From: NAT127 sp041655035 | GTDB taxonomy: Bacteria; Pseudomonadota; Gammaproteobacteria; Pseudomonadales; Porticoccaceae | Direction of reading: 5' to 3' | Assembly (NCBI GenBank): GCA_041655035.1 | Contig: JBAZCN010000148.1 | Coordinates: 1-7,890, forward strand | Length of the DNA: 7,890 nucleotides | Notes under the pieces: model-generated | Databases searched by the model: none | What the model was told of the DNA's origin: nothing | What the model saw: only the letters and a program-made list of their open reading frames with translations | Shown here: positions 1 through 6,483 of the stretch, one piece after another | Layout: every line of letters begins with the position of its first letter | Position numbering within the stretch: the stretch's first letter is position 1 | Made by a program: the position numbers and the translations under genes

Positions 1-53
1 GCCTCCTGCAGCAGCTTGACCATTTGTTCTTCGCTGAAACGACCCTTCTTCAT
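1..53 (-). CDS. IS3-family transposase OrfA, N-terminal fragment (HTH_Tnp_1 type)
   Basis: The first 17 full codons plus part of another read MKKGRFSEEQMVKLLQEA on the minus strand from the ATG at 53-51. This is the characteristic start of IS3-family OrfA proteins, a helix-turn-helix DNA-binding subunit that is usually joined to the OrfB integrase by programmed -1 frameshifting. GAGGAAG lies just upstream of the ATG and supports this start. The gene continues beyond base 1, so completeness and activity cannot be judged. It is too short here to be seen as an open reading frame by length alone; the call rests on motif recognition and on the adjacent IS terminus. Confidence 0.78.
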   Translation of the reverse strand, partial: MKKGRFSEEQMVKLLQE

Positions 54-101
54 GACTTCCTCTCTTGTCAGGAAGCCATCCTCTCAAGTTTTAGCTGGTC
101 C

Positions 102-121
102 GAAAATCCCCGGGCAGGTCA
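102..121 (-). repeat. Terminal inverted repeat of the IS element
   Basis: The minus-strand sequence starting at 121 (TGACCTGCCC followed by GGGGATTTTC) has the TG-first, C/G-then-T-rich layout of IS3-family terminal repeats. The matching repeat at the other end is outside the window, so the inner limit of the repeat is approximate. Confidence 0.6.
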
Positions 122-1278
122 AGAGTATCAAAAGTGATTTTGCGCCGCCCTTTATTTTTCTGACGTTCAACAATGCATTCAGCGTGCCTTTGGACAACGC
201 CACGTTTCTGTTCCCCAATACCGCCAGCAGCGACTCCACCCAGACCGGAATCTTTGGCCAGTTCACCGCCGACCTGTCCGATGTCCTGCTCGAGGGCCTG
301 AGCCTGACCGCCGGCCTGCGCTTCACCGACACGGAATCCGAGCAAAGCAATGTGGCGTTGGCGACGGGCCTTGATGGGTTCACCAGGGGGCAATTCACCA
401 ACAAGTTGAAATTCGAAGAAGATGCCAAGAGCTGGACGCTGAGCCTCGACTATCAGATAAACCCCGATACGTTGGTCTACCTGGCCCATCGACGCGGCTT
501 CAAGCCCGGGGGGATCAACGCCACCTCCGCCGCGGCCAATGTCCCCGGTACCAGGGATACTTTCGATCCTGAAACTCTTGACGACATCGAGTTCGGTATC
601 AAAGCGGACTGGTCGTTGAATGACATGGTTGCGCGCACCAACCTTGCCGTCTACAAGAGTTTTCAGGACGATGTGCAACGCAGTGAAGTGGTGCCCGACG
701 GCGCCGGTGGCGTTTTCACCCAGATCAACAATATTGCCGAGGCCGAAATTTCCGGCCTGGAGCTGGAACAGCAACTGGTGATCAATGAGTATGTCCAGTT
801 GTTGCTGAACTATGCCTATACCGACGCCGAATACAAATCCTGGCCAGGCTATACGCGCAACATCAACGGTGACCTGATAGCCAATGTCAAAAATCCCTTT
901 GTCGGCGTACCGAGGCATCAGGCGACCTTCGGCATGCGTTTCATACTGCCAGTCGATGAATCCCTGGGTTACATGTCGATTTACGCGGAATACTACCGCC
1001 AGAGCAGCATGTGGCTGGATGACGAGGCTGTCGCGCTGTTGCCGCGCAAGCCCGGCTATCAGAAATCCTACGGCAACCTGAACCTGCGCTTCGACTGGTC
1101 TGGTGTATTGGGGTATCCGGTGGATGCCGGGCTGTTCGTGCGCAACGCCTTGGATGATGAATGGATGGTAGGCGCCAATTCCATTGTCAGCGGCCTCGGT
1201 ATTTTCACGACCACCTATAATGAGCCCAGAACCTACGGTTTGCAGCTTCGTTACCGGTTTGGCGCTGATGGCCAGTAA
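122..1278 (+). pseudogene. TonB-dependent receptor, C-terminal beta-barrel fragment, 5' end removed by IS insertion
   Basis: About 385 residues of an outer-membrane TonB-dependent receptor barrel, roughly the C-terminal half of a family that usually runs to 700-850 residues. Diagnostic stretches are GIFGQFTADLSD, LSLTAGLRFTDTES, YLAHRRGFKPGGIN, LLLNYAYTDAEY and GVPRHQATFGMRF, ending in the aromatic-rich last strand YGLQLRYRFG. These receptors import scarce or bulky ligands using TonB-ExbBD energy. The signal peptide, TonB box and plug domain are absent because the IS terminus abuts the gene at 121. The frame stays open back through the IS to base 1, with a possible TTG at 16, but this yields IS-derived non-receptor residues and no export signal, so I treat it as non-functional. 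The rest of the gene may lie on the far side of the IS. The 35-base gap to the next gene suggests they were cotranscribed. The ligand is unknown. Confidence 0.85.
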
Positions 1279-1313
1279 ATAACACTGTTGGGAATGTCAC
1301 TGGAGTATGTCGT

Positions 1314-2783
1314 ATGAAAAAAGATAGATGGCACGGGGGGGTGCTGGCTGTACTGCTCGCATCCTCCATCGCGGTTGCCGGCGAGCCGGCGGCTATGGAG
1401 CTTGTCGGGCCTGTCGCTGGCCAGGCTTATCTGGGGGGGAGTCCGGGAGGGGAATCACTGGCTGCGCAGGGGTATGTCGAAGAGGAATTTTTCCTGTCGG
1501 GAAATGCCGTGTCCTACGCCATCGAGGGAGGTTTTCCCGAGGATGGCCGGGCGGCGGCAAAGGAATCGGACAGCGCAGCCTATACCACGCGTCTGCTGGT
1601 GCGCCGTCCCGCCGATGCCGGCAAGTTCAACGGCACGGTGGTGGTCGAATGGCTGAACGTGTCGGCGGGCACCGATGGCTCCCCGGTATTCAGCTACACC
1701 CATCGCGAGTTGTTGCGGGAGGGCTATGCCTGGGTGGGCGTCTCGGCGCAGAAGGTCGGGATCGATGGCATGGAAGAGATGCCGGCGTTTATGCCGCCAC
1801 TGAGAAAGGCCGATCCCGGGCGCTATGACAGCCTGGTACATCCCGGCGATGCGTTTTCCTTTGATATGTTCTCCCAGGCGGGGCGGGCTGTACGCGGTGA
1901 CGGTGACGTTGCGATACCAGGGCTGAAACCCACCCATGTGATTGCCGCGGGGGAATCCCAGTCGGCCTTTCATATGGTCACCTATGTCAACGCCGTCGAT
2001 CCCCTGGCGAAGGTTTACGATGGCGTGCTGATCCAGGCCCGTGGCGGCTCCAGCGCCCCGCTCGACGGTATTCGCATGGATCGTGCCAGGCCGGAGTTTT
2101 TCAGCAACCCGGTGCGTATCCGCGAGGATGTGCGCGTGCCGGTGCTGACCGTGCAGAGTGAGACGGACGTGCTGCAATTGATGTCGGGAATTGCCCGCCA
2201 GGATGATACCGATATGATCCGCCTGTGGGAGATTGCCGGTGCGGCCCATGCCGATACCTATTTACTGGGAGCAGCGGCACAGGATCACCCGGGGATAGCC
2301 CCTGAAAAGCTGGCGGAGCTGGTGGCACCAAGCGCCAATGTCATGGGTATGCAACTGGGCAAGCCCGTCAATGCCGGGCCGCAGCAGCACTACGTCATGC
2401 AGGCCGCCGTGGTCCAACTGGACAGGTGGCTGCGGGATGGCACGCCGCCGCCCGAGGCTGAGCGGTTGGCACTGTCTGCCGATGGCAAGGCCTTCGAGCT
2501 CGATGACAATGGCAACGTGCGCGGCGGCATCCGCACTCCCTGGGTGGATGTGCCGACGGCGGTGCTGTCGGGTCTGGCCCAGGAAGGACCGGGATTTGCG
2601 CGGCTGTTCGGCTCGACGGAACCCTTTGCCGCAGACAGGCTGAAAGCGCTTTACCCCGGGGGTAAAACCGAATACCTGAGTCGGTTCGAAGCGGCCCTGG
2701 ACAGCGCCGTCAGCGCCGGATTTATCCTGGCCGGCGATAGGGATGAAATCCTGGCCCTGGCGTCCGCGTCCTTCAACTTATAG
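1314..2783 (+). CDS. Exported alpha/beta hydrolase (Abhydrolase_10-like)
   Basis: A 489-residue protein resembling the alpha/beta hydrolase family named Abhydrolase_10 in Pfam, whose members are mostly uncharacterised presumed esterases. Residues 1-22 form a Sec signal peptide (MKK start, hydrophobic core, likely cleavage after AVA), so it should act in the periplasm or outside. Family-like landmarks are GTVVVEWLNVSAGTDG (about 107-122), the nucleophile elbow G-E-S-Q-S with Ser215, a candidate acid in QSETD (Glu283 or Asp285) and a candidate catalytic His312 in GAAHAD. The elbow has Ser rather than Gly at its last position, unlike the classical G-x-S-x-G. The ATG at 1314 has GGAG 8 bases upstream. 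It follows the broken receptor by 35 bases and precedes the second hydrolase by 16, which suggests one transcript. The substrate is unknown; ester hydrolysis is inference. Confidence 0.82.
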   Translation: MKKDRWHGGVLAVLLASSIAVAGEPAAMELVGPVAGQAYLGGSPGGESLAAQGYVEEEFFLSGNAVSYAIEGGFPEDGRAAAKESDSAAYTTRLLVRRPADAGKFNGTVVVEWLNVSAGTDGSPVFSYTHRELLREGYAWVGVSAQKVGIDGMEEMPAFMPPLRKADPGRYDSLVHPGDAFSFDMFSQAGRAVRGDGDVAIPGLKPTHVIAAGESQSAFHMVTYVNAVDPLAKVYDGVLIQARGGSSAPLDGIRMDRARPEFFSNPVRIREDVRVPVLTVQSETDVLQLMSGIARQDDTDMIRLWEIAGAAHADTYLLGAAAQDHPGIAPEKLAELVAPSANVMGMQLGKPVNAGPQQHYVMQAAVVQLDRWLRDGTPPPEAERLALSADGKAFELDDNGNVRGGIRTPWVDVPTAVLSGLAQEGPGFARLFGSTEPFAADRLKALYPGGKTEYLSRFEAALDSAVSAGFILAGDRDEILALASASFNL

Positions 2784-2786
2784 CAT

Positions 2787-2802
2787 AGGGAATCATGAAT
2801 TG
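2787..2802 (+). promoter_or_regulatory. Ribosome binding site, two-codon minigene and TTG start of the DUF6351-like gene
   Basis: AGGG at 2787-2790 lies 9 bases before TTG at 2800-2802, the start that places the basic residues and hydrophobic core of a signal peptide right at the N-terminus. An ATG at 2795-2797, only 4 bases after AGGG, opens a two-codon reading frame (ATG AAT TGA) whose stop at 2801-2803 overlaps the TTG. The longer in-frame start at 2743 lies inside the upstream gene and would put about 19 polar residues before the signal peptide, so it is rejected. Confidence 0.6.
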
Positions 2803-5043
2803 AATATTTCACGTCGCCTGCGCGCCGGGGTAGTGGTTTTCATTATTGCGGGATTTGCCGCTCATGCAACGCTGGCGGCTGGCGGTGCCGACCGAGTGCC
2901 ACGCTTGCAAGCACTATCGACCAAGCCTCATCTGGTCAGCGGCGGCAATGTGCTGCTGGCCGTGGAAGTGCCAGGGGATATCGCGCTCAAGGACGTGAGG
3001 GTAAGTCTCGAGGGCAAGAACATCACCGCGCTTTTCAGGCCCGATGAGCCGCGGCACCGCATGGTCGGTCTGGTGGCGGATTTGCGGCCAGGTAAAAACC
3101 GGCTCAGTGTCGGTGTCCCATCCGCCGGGTTTGCCGGCAAGCTGACGGTCACCAACCATCCGGCGACCGGGCCGGTTATTTCCGGTCCCCATGTCAGCCC
3201 CTTTGTCTGTCAGACAGAGATTTTCAAGATGCCCGATGGGTCCGCCCTGGGGCCGCCGCTCGACAAGGATTGCTCCATCCAACCCCGGGTGGATTATGTC
3301 TACCTGGCCAAAGGCGCAGGAAAATTCGCGCCGCTTGCCGATCGCAGATCATTGCCCCTGGATCTGGACACGGTTACCACCACCAGTGGCGAGGCAGTAC
3401 CTTTTGTAGTGCGGGTGGAGACCCGCACCATCAATCGCGGTATTTACCAGTCGGCGGTGCTACACAATCCCGTTGAGGAAAGTGAACCTTCGCCATTTGC
3501 ACCGCCAAAAGCCTGGAACAGGCGCCTGATCGCGGTCCACGGTTTTGGCTGCGTCGGTGGCTGGAACCGCCAGGGCAATGCCCAGGGCGGGGATATTCTC
3601 GACATGCAGCGGCTGGGTGAGGGCTATGCGCTGTTCACCAATACCCTCAATCACCCCACCAATAACTGCAACCCTGTGCTTGCCGGCGAAACCACCATGA
3701 TGGGCAAGGAGCATTTTATTGAAACCATGGGGGAGCCGGATTTTACTGTCAGTATCGGCAGCTCCGGCGGCGCGTACACCAGCCTGCAGATTGCCGATGC
3801 GCTTCCCGGCCTGTTCGATGGCGTGCTGATCGGCAGCACTTTCCCCGATGCACTGTCCATTGCCCTGTCCGGCCTCGATGACCATTTGCTCGCCCATTAC
3901 TTCCTGACGGATAACAGCAGCAATTTCACCGAGCAACAGATGGTGGCGGTGTCGGGTTACAAGAATGCCCGCGCTTGGTATGACATGGCCATGCAGTCGG
4001 GCCGCACCGACCCGGTGCCGGAGCGGGCTGCCCCGATTCCAGGCAGTGCCTTTGTAAAAGGCTACCGTTCTGCGGTATGGCATGAAGGGATGCCCGGGGA
4101 GCTTCGCTACCATCCCGTCGATAACCCCGGGGGAGCGCGCCCCACTGTGTTTGACGCCGCCCGCAATATCTATGGAGTGGATGCGGCGACGGGTTTTGCC
4201 AAATGGCCTTTCGATAATGTGGGCGTCCAATACGGCCTTGAAGCCCTCGATGCCGGACTTATCAGCCCGCAGCAGTTTATCGACCTCAACGAGCGCATAG
4301 GCGGCTTTGACCCGGATGCCAATATCAAGGCAACCCGTTCCGAGGCGGAACAAGACGTGCTGAACCGCACCTACCGCAGTGGTATTGCCCTCAGTGGCGG
4401 TGGCGGTCTGGCGCAGATTCCCGTTTTCGATCTCAGCCATCTCTACGATGAGGGCCAGCTTTATCACTATCAATGGTTTCATTTTGCGGTGCGCGAGCGG
4501 ATGCAAAAATACAACGGTCATACCGATAACCATGTGATGTGGCGGGGCGGCGGTCCTGTCGCGGAGATGGAGCAGCTGGGAGGCACCCCGTCGGCAGAGT
4601 TCAAGGCCCTGAAGAAGGCTATCGAGGAGCGCAGCTGGGAAACCTTTATCCAGTGGGTGTCCCGCTACAAGGCCGATAAAACGACGGACATGCCAGGAGC
4701 GAAGGTGATCCGCCATAAACCGCCGATGGCGCGGGATGGCTGTTTTACCTGGTCGTCCACCCCTGAGTTCATCGCCGAACCGCAAACCTGGAGCCGGGAG
4801 CCCGATTCCACCTGCAACCGCCAGTGGCCATCCTGGTCCTTCGTCCGCAAGGAGGCGGGTGGGCCGCTGGATGCCAGTATCCTCAAATGCCGGTTGAAGC
4901 CGCTGTCCCGCGGTGACTACAGGGTGAATTTCACGGGAGAGCAATGGCGGAAACTTGAAGCGCTATTCCCTGAGGGTGTGTGCGACTGGTCCAAACCCGG
5001 GGTGGGGCAGGAGCCCGTTGTACCCTGGTTGATCGTGCCTTGA
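2800..5043 (+). CDS. Exported DUF6351-like alpha/beta hydrolase with tannase-type GxSxG motif
   Basis: A 747-residue protein from the TTG start. It matches my recollection of DUF6351 proteins, an uncharacterised family related to tannase/feruloyl-esterase-like hydrolases. Residues 1 to about 26 form a signal peptide (RRLR, then VVVFIIAGFAAHA). Residues about 30-125 look like a beta-rich domain (VSGGNVLLAVEV, LEGKNITALF, LRPGKNRLSV). The hydrolase core follows, with HGFGC (247-251, probable oxyanion region) and G-S-S-G-G with nucleophile Ser322. Asp544 (PVFDLSH) and His578 (TDNHVMW) are candidate remaining triad members, by inference. Eight cysteines (137, 158, 251, 290, 648, 672, 697, 728) could form disulfides in the periplasm. 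It sits 16 bases after another exported hydrolase, so the two probably act on the same imported or extracellular substrate. The fold call is firmer than any substrate; it could be an esterase, a lactonase or a non-catalytic relative. Confidence 0.78.
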   Translation: MNISRRLRAGVVVFIIAGFAAHATLAAGGADRVPRLQALSTKPHLVSGGNVLLAVEVPGDIALKDVRVSLEGKNITALFRPDEPRHRMVGLVADLRPGKNRLSVGVPSAGFAGKLTVTNHPATGPVISGPHVSPFVCQTEIFKMPDGSALGPPLDKDCSIQPRVDYVYLAKGAGKFAPLADRRSLPLDLDTVTTTSGEAVPFVVRVETRTINRGIYQSAVLHNPVEESEPSPFAPPKAWNRRLIAVHGFGCVGGWNRQGNAQGGDILDMQRLGEGYALFTNTLNHPTNNCNPVLAGETTMMGKEHFIETMGEPDFTVSIGSSGGAYTSLQIADALPGLFDGVLIGSTFPDALSIALSGLDDHLLAHYFLTDNSSNFTEQQMVAVSGYKNARAWYDMAMQSGRTDPVPERAAPIPGSAFVKGYRSAVWHEGMPGELRYHPVDNPGGARPTVFDAARNIYGVDAATGFAKWPFDNVGVQYGLEALDAGLISPQQFIDLNERIGGFDPDANIKATRSEAEQDVLNRTYRSGIALSGGGGLAQIPVFDLSHLYDEGQLYHYQWFHFAVRERMQKYNGHTDNHVMWRGGGPVAEMEQLGGTPSAEFKALKKAIEERSWETFIQWVSRYKADKTTDMPGAKVIRHKPPMARDGCFTWSSTPEFIAEPQTWSREPDSTCNRQWPSWSFVRKEAGGPLDASILKCRLKPLSRGDYRVNFTGEQWRKLEALFPEGVCDWSKPGVGQEPVVPWLIVP

Positions 5044-5115
5044 TTGACTGTGCCCTGGTTGTCCCATGGGCCTGCGGCTCGGTCGTCTCAGGAGCCTGCG
5101 GCCGCGGAGTAAACC

Positions 5116-5143
5116 GGGGCCGACCTGGTTGGGTGTCGGCCCC
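5116..5143 (+). terminator. GC-rich hairpin, possible transcription end of the hydrolase operon
   Basis: GGGGCCGAC (5116-5124) pairs perfectly with GTCGGCCCC (5135-5143) around a 10-base loop, 72 bases after the stop of the DUF6351-like gene. There is no T tract after it, so it is not a standard intrinsic terminator. It could stabilise the 3' end or work with Rho. Confidence 0.4.
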
Positions 5144-5194
5144 CCGTCCTGTCGGCGGCTTCCGCGATGAACAGGGGGGCGGAGAACAGGGGTG

Positions 5195-5224
5195 TTGTGC
5201 AATCTAATTCATTTGACTTATATT
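5195..5224 (+). promoter_or_regulatory. Candidate sigma-70 promoter for the kinase-VOC pair
   Basis: TATATT at 5219-5224 is a good -10 box. TTGTGC at 5195-5200 is a weak -35 (only TTG conserved) at 18-base spacing. It lies where the gap turns AT-rich and would leave a leader of about 140 bases before the ATG at 5370. TTGTCA at 5292-5297 and 5307-5312 are alternative -35 boxes but have no good -10 partner. Confidence 0.3.
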
Positions 5225-5369
5225 GGTGGGCGGTGGAATTTGCCTCTGCCCCACCTGCGGGGCGTCAGATTCCGGATTTTTTTGGCGGTCGTTGTCAGGC
5301 AATTGGTTGTCAAACAGTTAGTTGCCGCAATGAGTCGCCAAGCAATTATTAGAATCACAGGAGTATCCC

Positions 5370-6455
5370 ATGGCGTCCCCCCGCAACGAGCGGCTTCCCC
5401 TCGATTTCGACCAGGTCAATGCCGATTGGCTGACCCGCACCCTGCAAACCCGATACACCGGTGTCGTGGTCGACAGTCTGGAGGTAACCGAATTCATCCC
5501 CGGCCACACCACCAAGGCCCGGGTGAAGCTCGACCTCAACCAGGCGGGTGTCGATGCCGGCCTGCCGCAACAGGTGTGCCTGAAAGCCAACTGGTCCGGA
5601 AGCCCCATGAGCAGCCCCGTGTGCGTCAACGAGGCGCGTTTTTACAGCGCCCTGGCGTCGCAAATGCCGGTGCCGTCCCCCAAATGCTATTTCGCCGACT
5701 GGGATGACGACGACCAGGGCCAGCAGGGTTTTGTCATTCTCGAAGACCTGATTCCCCTGGGCGGCCAGTTCGGCTATTCCCACCAGCCCATCGGCATCGA
5801 GGATATGGCGAAGTCACTGGAAGGCATGGCGATGATGCACGGCCGCTCCTGGGGCCACCCGGAACTGGACCGCCAGACCTGGGTGCAAACCGCCATGGCG
5901 CCGGAGACCACCACCGATGACTACTGGATGATGATGCCGGACTATTTCGCCCGCCATAACCGCATTCCCGAGCGGCTGGAGATATTCCCGACATGGATGG
6001 CGGAGGACACCCAGCGCCTGTACAGCGCCTTCCAGCAACTGTGCGCCCACGAGTCGGCCTATACTGGCCCGCGCTGCCTGGTCCACGGCGATGCCCACCT
6101 GGGCAACAGCTACCGTCGCCCCGACGGCAGCAGAATCTGGTTCGACTGGCAGATCGTGCGCAAGGGCTTGCCGTGGCGCGACCTCACCTACTTCCTGGTG
6201 GGTTCTATGGAAATCGAGGATCGCCGCAAGGGGGGCGACGACCTGATCAAGCATTACCTGCAACACCTCGTCGCCAACGGCGGCCCTGATTTCGGTATCG
6301 ATCATGCCCGGGAGGAAGTGTCCCGCTGGGTGATCTGGGGGCTGGTGGCCTGGCAGTCCAATATCAATCCCCAGCAGGACACCATGAGTTCGCTGCGGCG
6401 CTTCTGCGCGGCGGCGAAGGACATGGATACCGGCAGTTTCTACACCTTCGAATAA
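5370..6455 (+). CDS. Phosphotransferase-family small-molecule kinase (APH / ecdysteroid-kinase-like)
   Basis: A 361-residue cytoplasmic protein with the aminoglycoside-phosphotransferase/ecdysteroid-kinase-like fold, predicted to use ATP to phosphorylate a hydroxyl of a small molecule. Visible landmarks in order are Lys72 in VCLKAN (ATP-binding lysine), Glu88 in NEARFYS (helix C partner), VILEDL at 122-127 (hinge), the catalytic loop VHGDAHLGNSY with Asp241 and Asn246, and the metal-binding Asp259 in IWFDWQ. All key kinase positions are present, so it should be active. AGGAG lies 6 bases before the ATG. The length is normal for the family, and there is no signal peptide or membrane segment. 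The VOC gene follows 28 bases later, so the two are probably one operon. Similar kinases are often encoded among lipid, steroid or acyl-CoA catabolic genes, but nothing here fixes the substrate. Antibiotic resistance is unlikely given the context. Confidence 0.85.
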   Translation: MASPRNERLPLDFDQVNADWLTRTLQTRYTGVVVDSLEVTEFIPGHTTKARVKLDLNQAGVDAGLPQQVCLKANWSGSPMSSPVCVNEARFYSALASQMPVPSPKCYFADWDDDDQGQQGFVILEDLIPLGGQFGYSHQPIGIEDMAKSLEGMAMMHGRSWGHPELDRQTWVQTAMAPETTTDDYWMMMPDYFARHNRIPERLEIFPTWMAEDTQRLYSAFQQLCAHESAYTGPRCLVHGDAHLGNSYRRPDGSRIWFDWQIVRKGLPWRDLTYFLVGSMEIEDRRKGGDDLIKHYLQHLVANGGPDFGIDHAREEVSRWVIWGLVAWQSNINPQQDTMSSLRRFCAAAKDMDTGSFYTFE

Positions 6456-6483
6456 CGCATCAATACTATAAAGGTCATTCTAG

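Larger units (their letters stand above)
1..121 (-). mobile_element. IS3-family insertion sequence, terminal fragment (orfA end)
   Basis: This is the left end, in element orientation, of an IS3-family element that runs off the window at base 1. Read on the minus strand from 121, it begins TGACCTGCCCGGGGATTTTC, with the 5'-TG terminus typical of IS3 elements. About 70 bases later come a purine-rich ribosome site (GAGGAAG) and an ATG opening a typical OrfA N-terminus. The 5'-TG (CA on the plus strand at 120-121) is taken as the boundary because receptor-like coding sequence starts right after it. The resemblance to the IS51/IS407 branch is from memory of family ends, so the subgroup is tentative. 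A 3-4 base target duplication would begin at 122; its partner lies outside the window. The other IS end and the DDE transposase part are not visible. Confidence 0.8.
5044..5369 (+). other. Intergenic region between the hydrolase pair and the kinase gene
   Basis: This 326-base stretch has no convincing gene. Its first part (to about 5190) is GC-rich, holds the hairpin at 5116-5143, and contains short near-repeats: CCCTGGTTG at 5023-5031 (inside the upstream gene) and at 5053-5061, and GCCTGCGGC at 5070-5078 and 5094-5102. From about 5195 it becomes AT-richer, as expected for promoter DNA, and includes a T7 run at 5277-5283. Small reading frames crossing it have no ribosome site and resemble nothing known. 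Confidence 0.6.

Noticed and set aside
91..918. A 275-codon minus-strand frame opposite the receptor fragment
   Set aside because: It has no recognisable family and crosses the IS boundary; receptor motifs on the plus strand explain the sequence.
2743..2799. Longer N-terminus for the DUF6351-like protein starting at the ATG at 2743
   Set aside because: It overlaps the upstream gene by 41 bases and would bury the signal peptide behind polar, Trp/Pro-rich residues that are just the neighbour's C-terminus in another frame.
3460..4944. A 494-codon open frame on the minus strand, opposite the DUF6351-like gene
   Set aside because: Its translation has no recognisable domain and odd composition, and the opposite strand carries a clear exported hydrolase with motifs; it is a by-product of GC-rich codon use.
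5023..5102. Short direct repeats CCCTGGTTG and GCCTGCGGC as a repeat array or iteron set
   Set aside because: Each occurs only twice, with irregular spacing; likely local duplication or chance.
5248..5283. GCCCC/GGGGC hairpin followed by a T7 run, as a possible intrinsic terminator
   Set aside because: The stem is only 5 base pairs and the T run begins 14 bases after it, too far for an intrinsic terminator.
5192..5707. A 171-codon plus-strand frame spanning the gap and the start of the kinase gene
   Set aside because: It has no ribosome site, becomes Arg/Pro/Gly-rich once it overlaps the kinase gene, and conflicts with a well-supported kinase start at 5370.
5370..6455. Antibiotic-resistance aminoglycoside phosphotransferase
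   Set aside because: It shares the kinase loop motifs but sits beside catabolic-type genes and does not resemble a known resistance enzyme.
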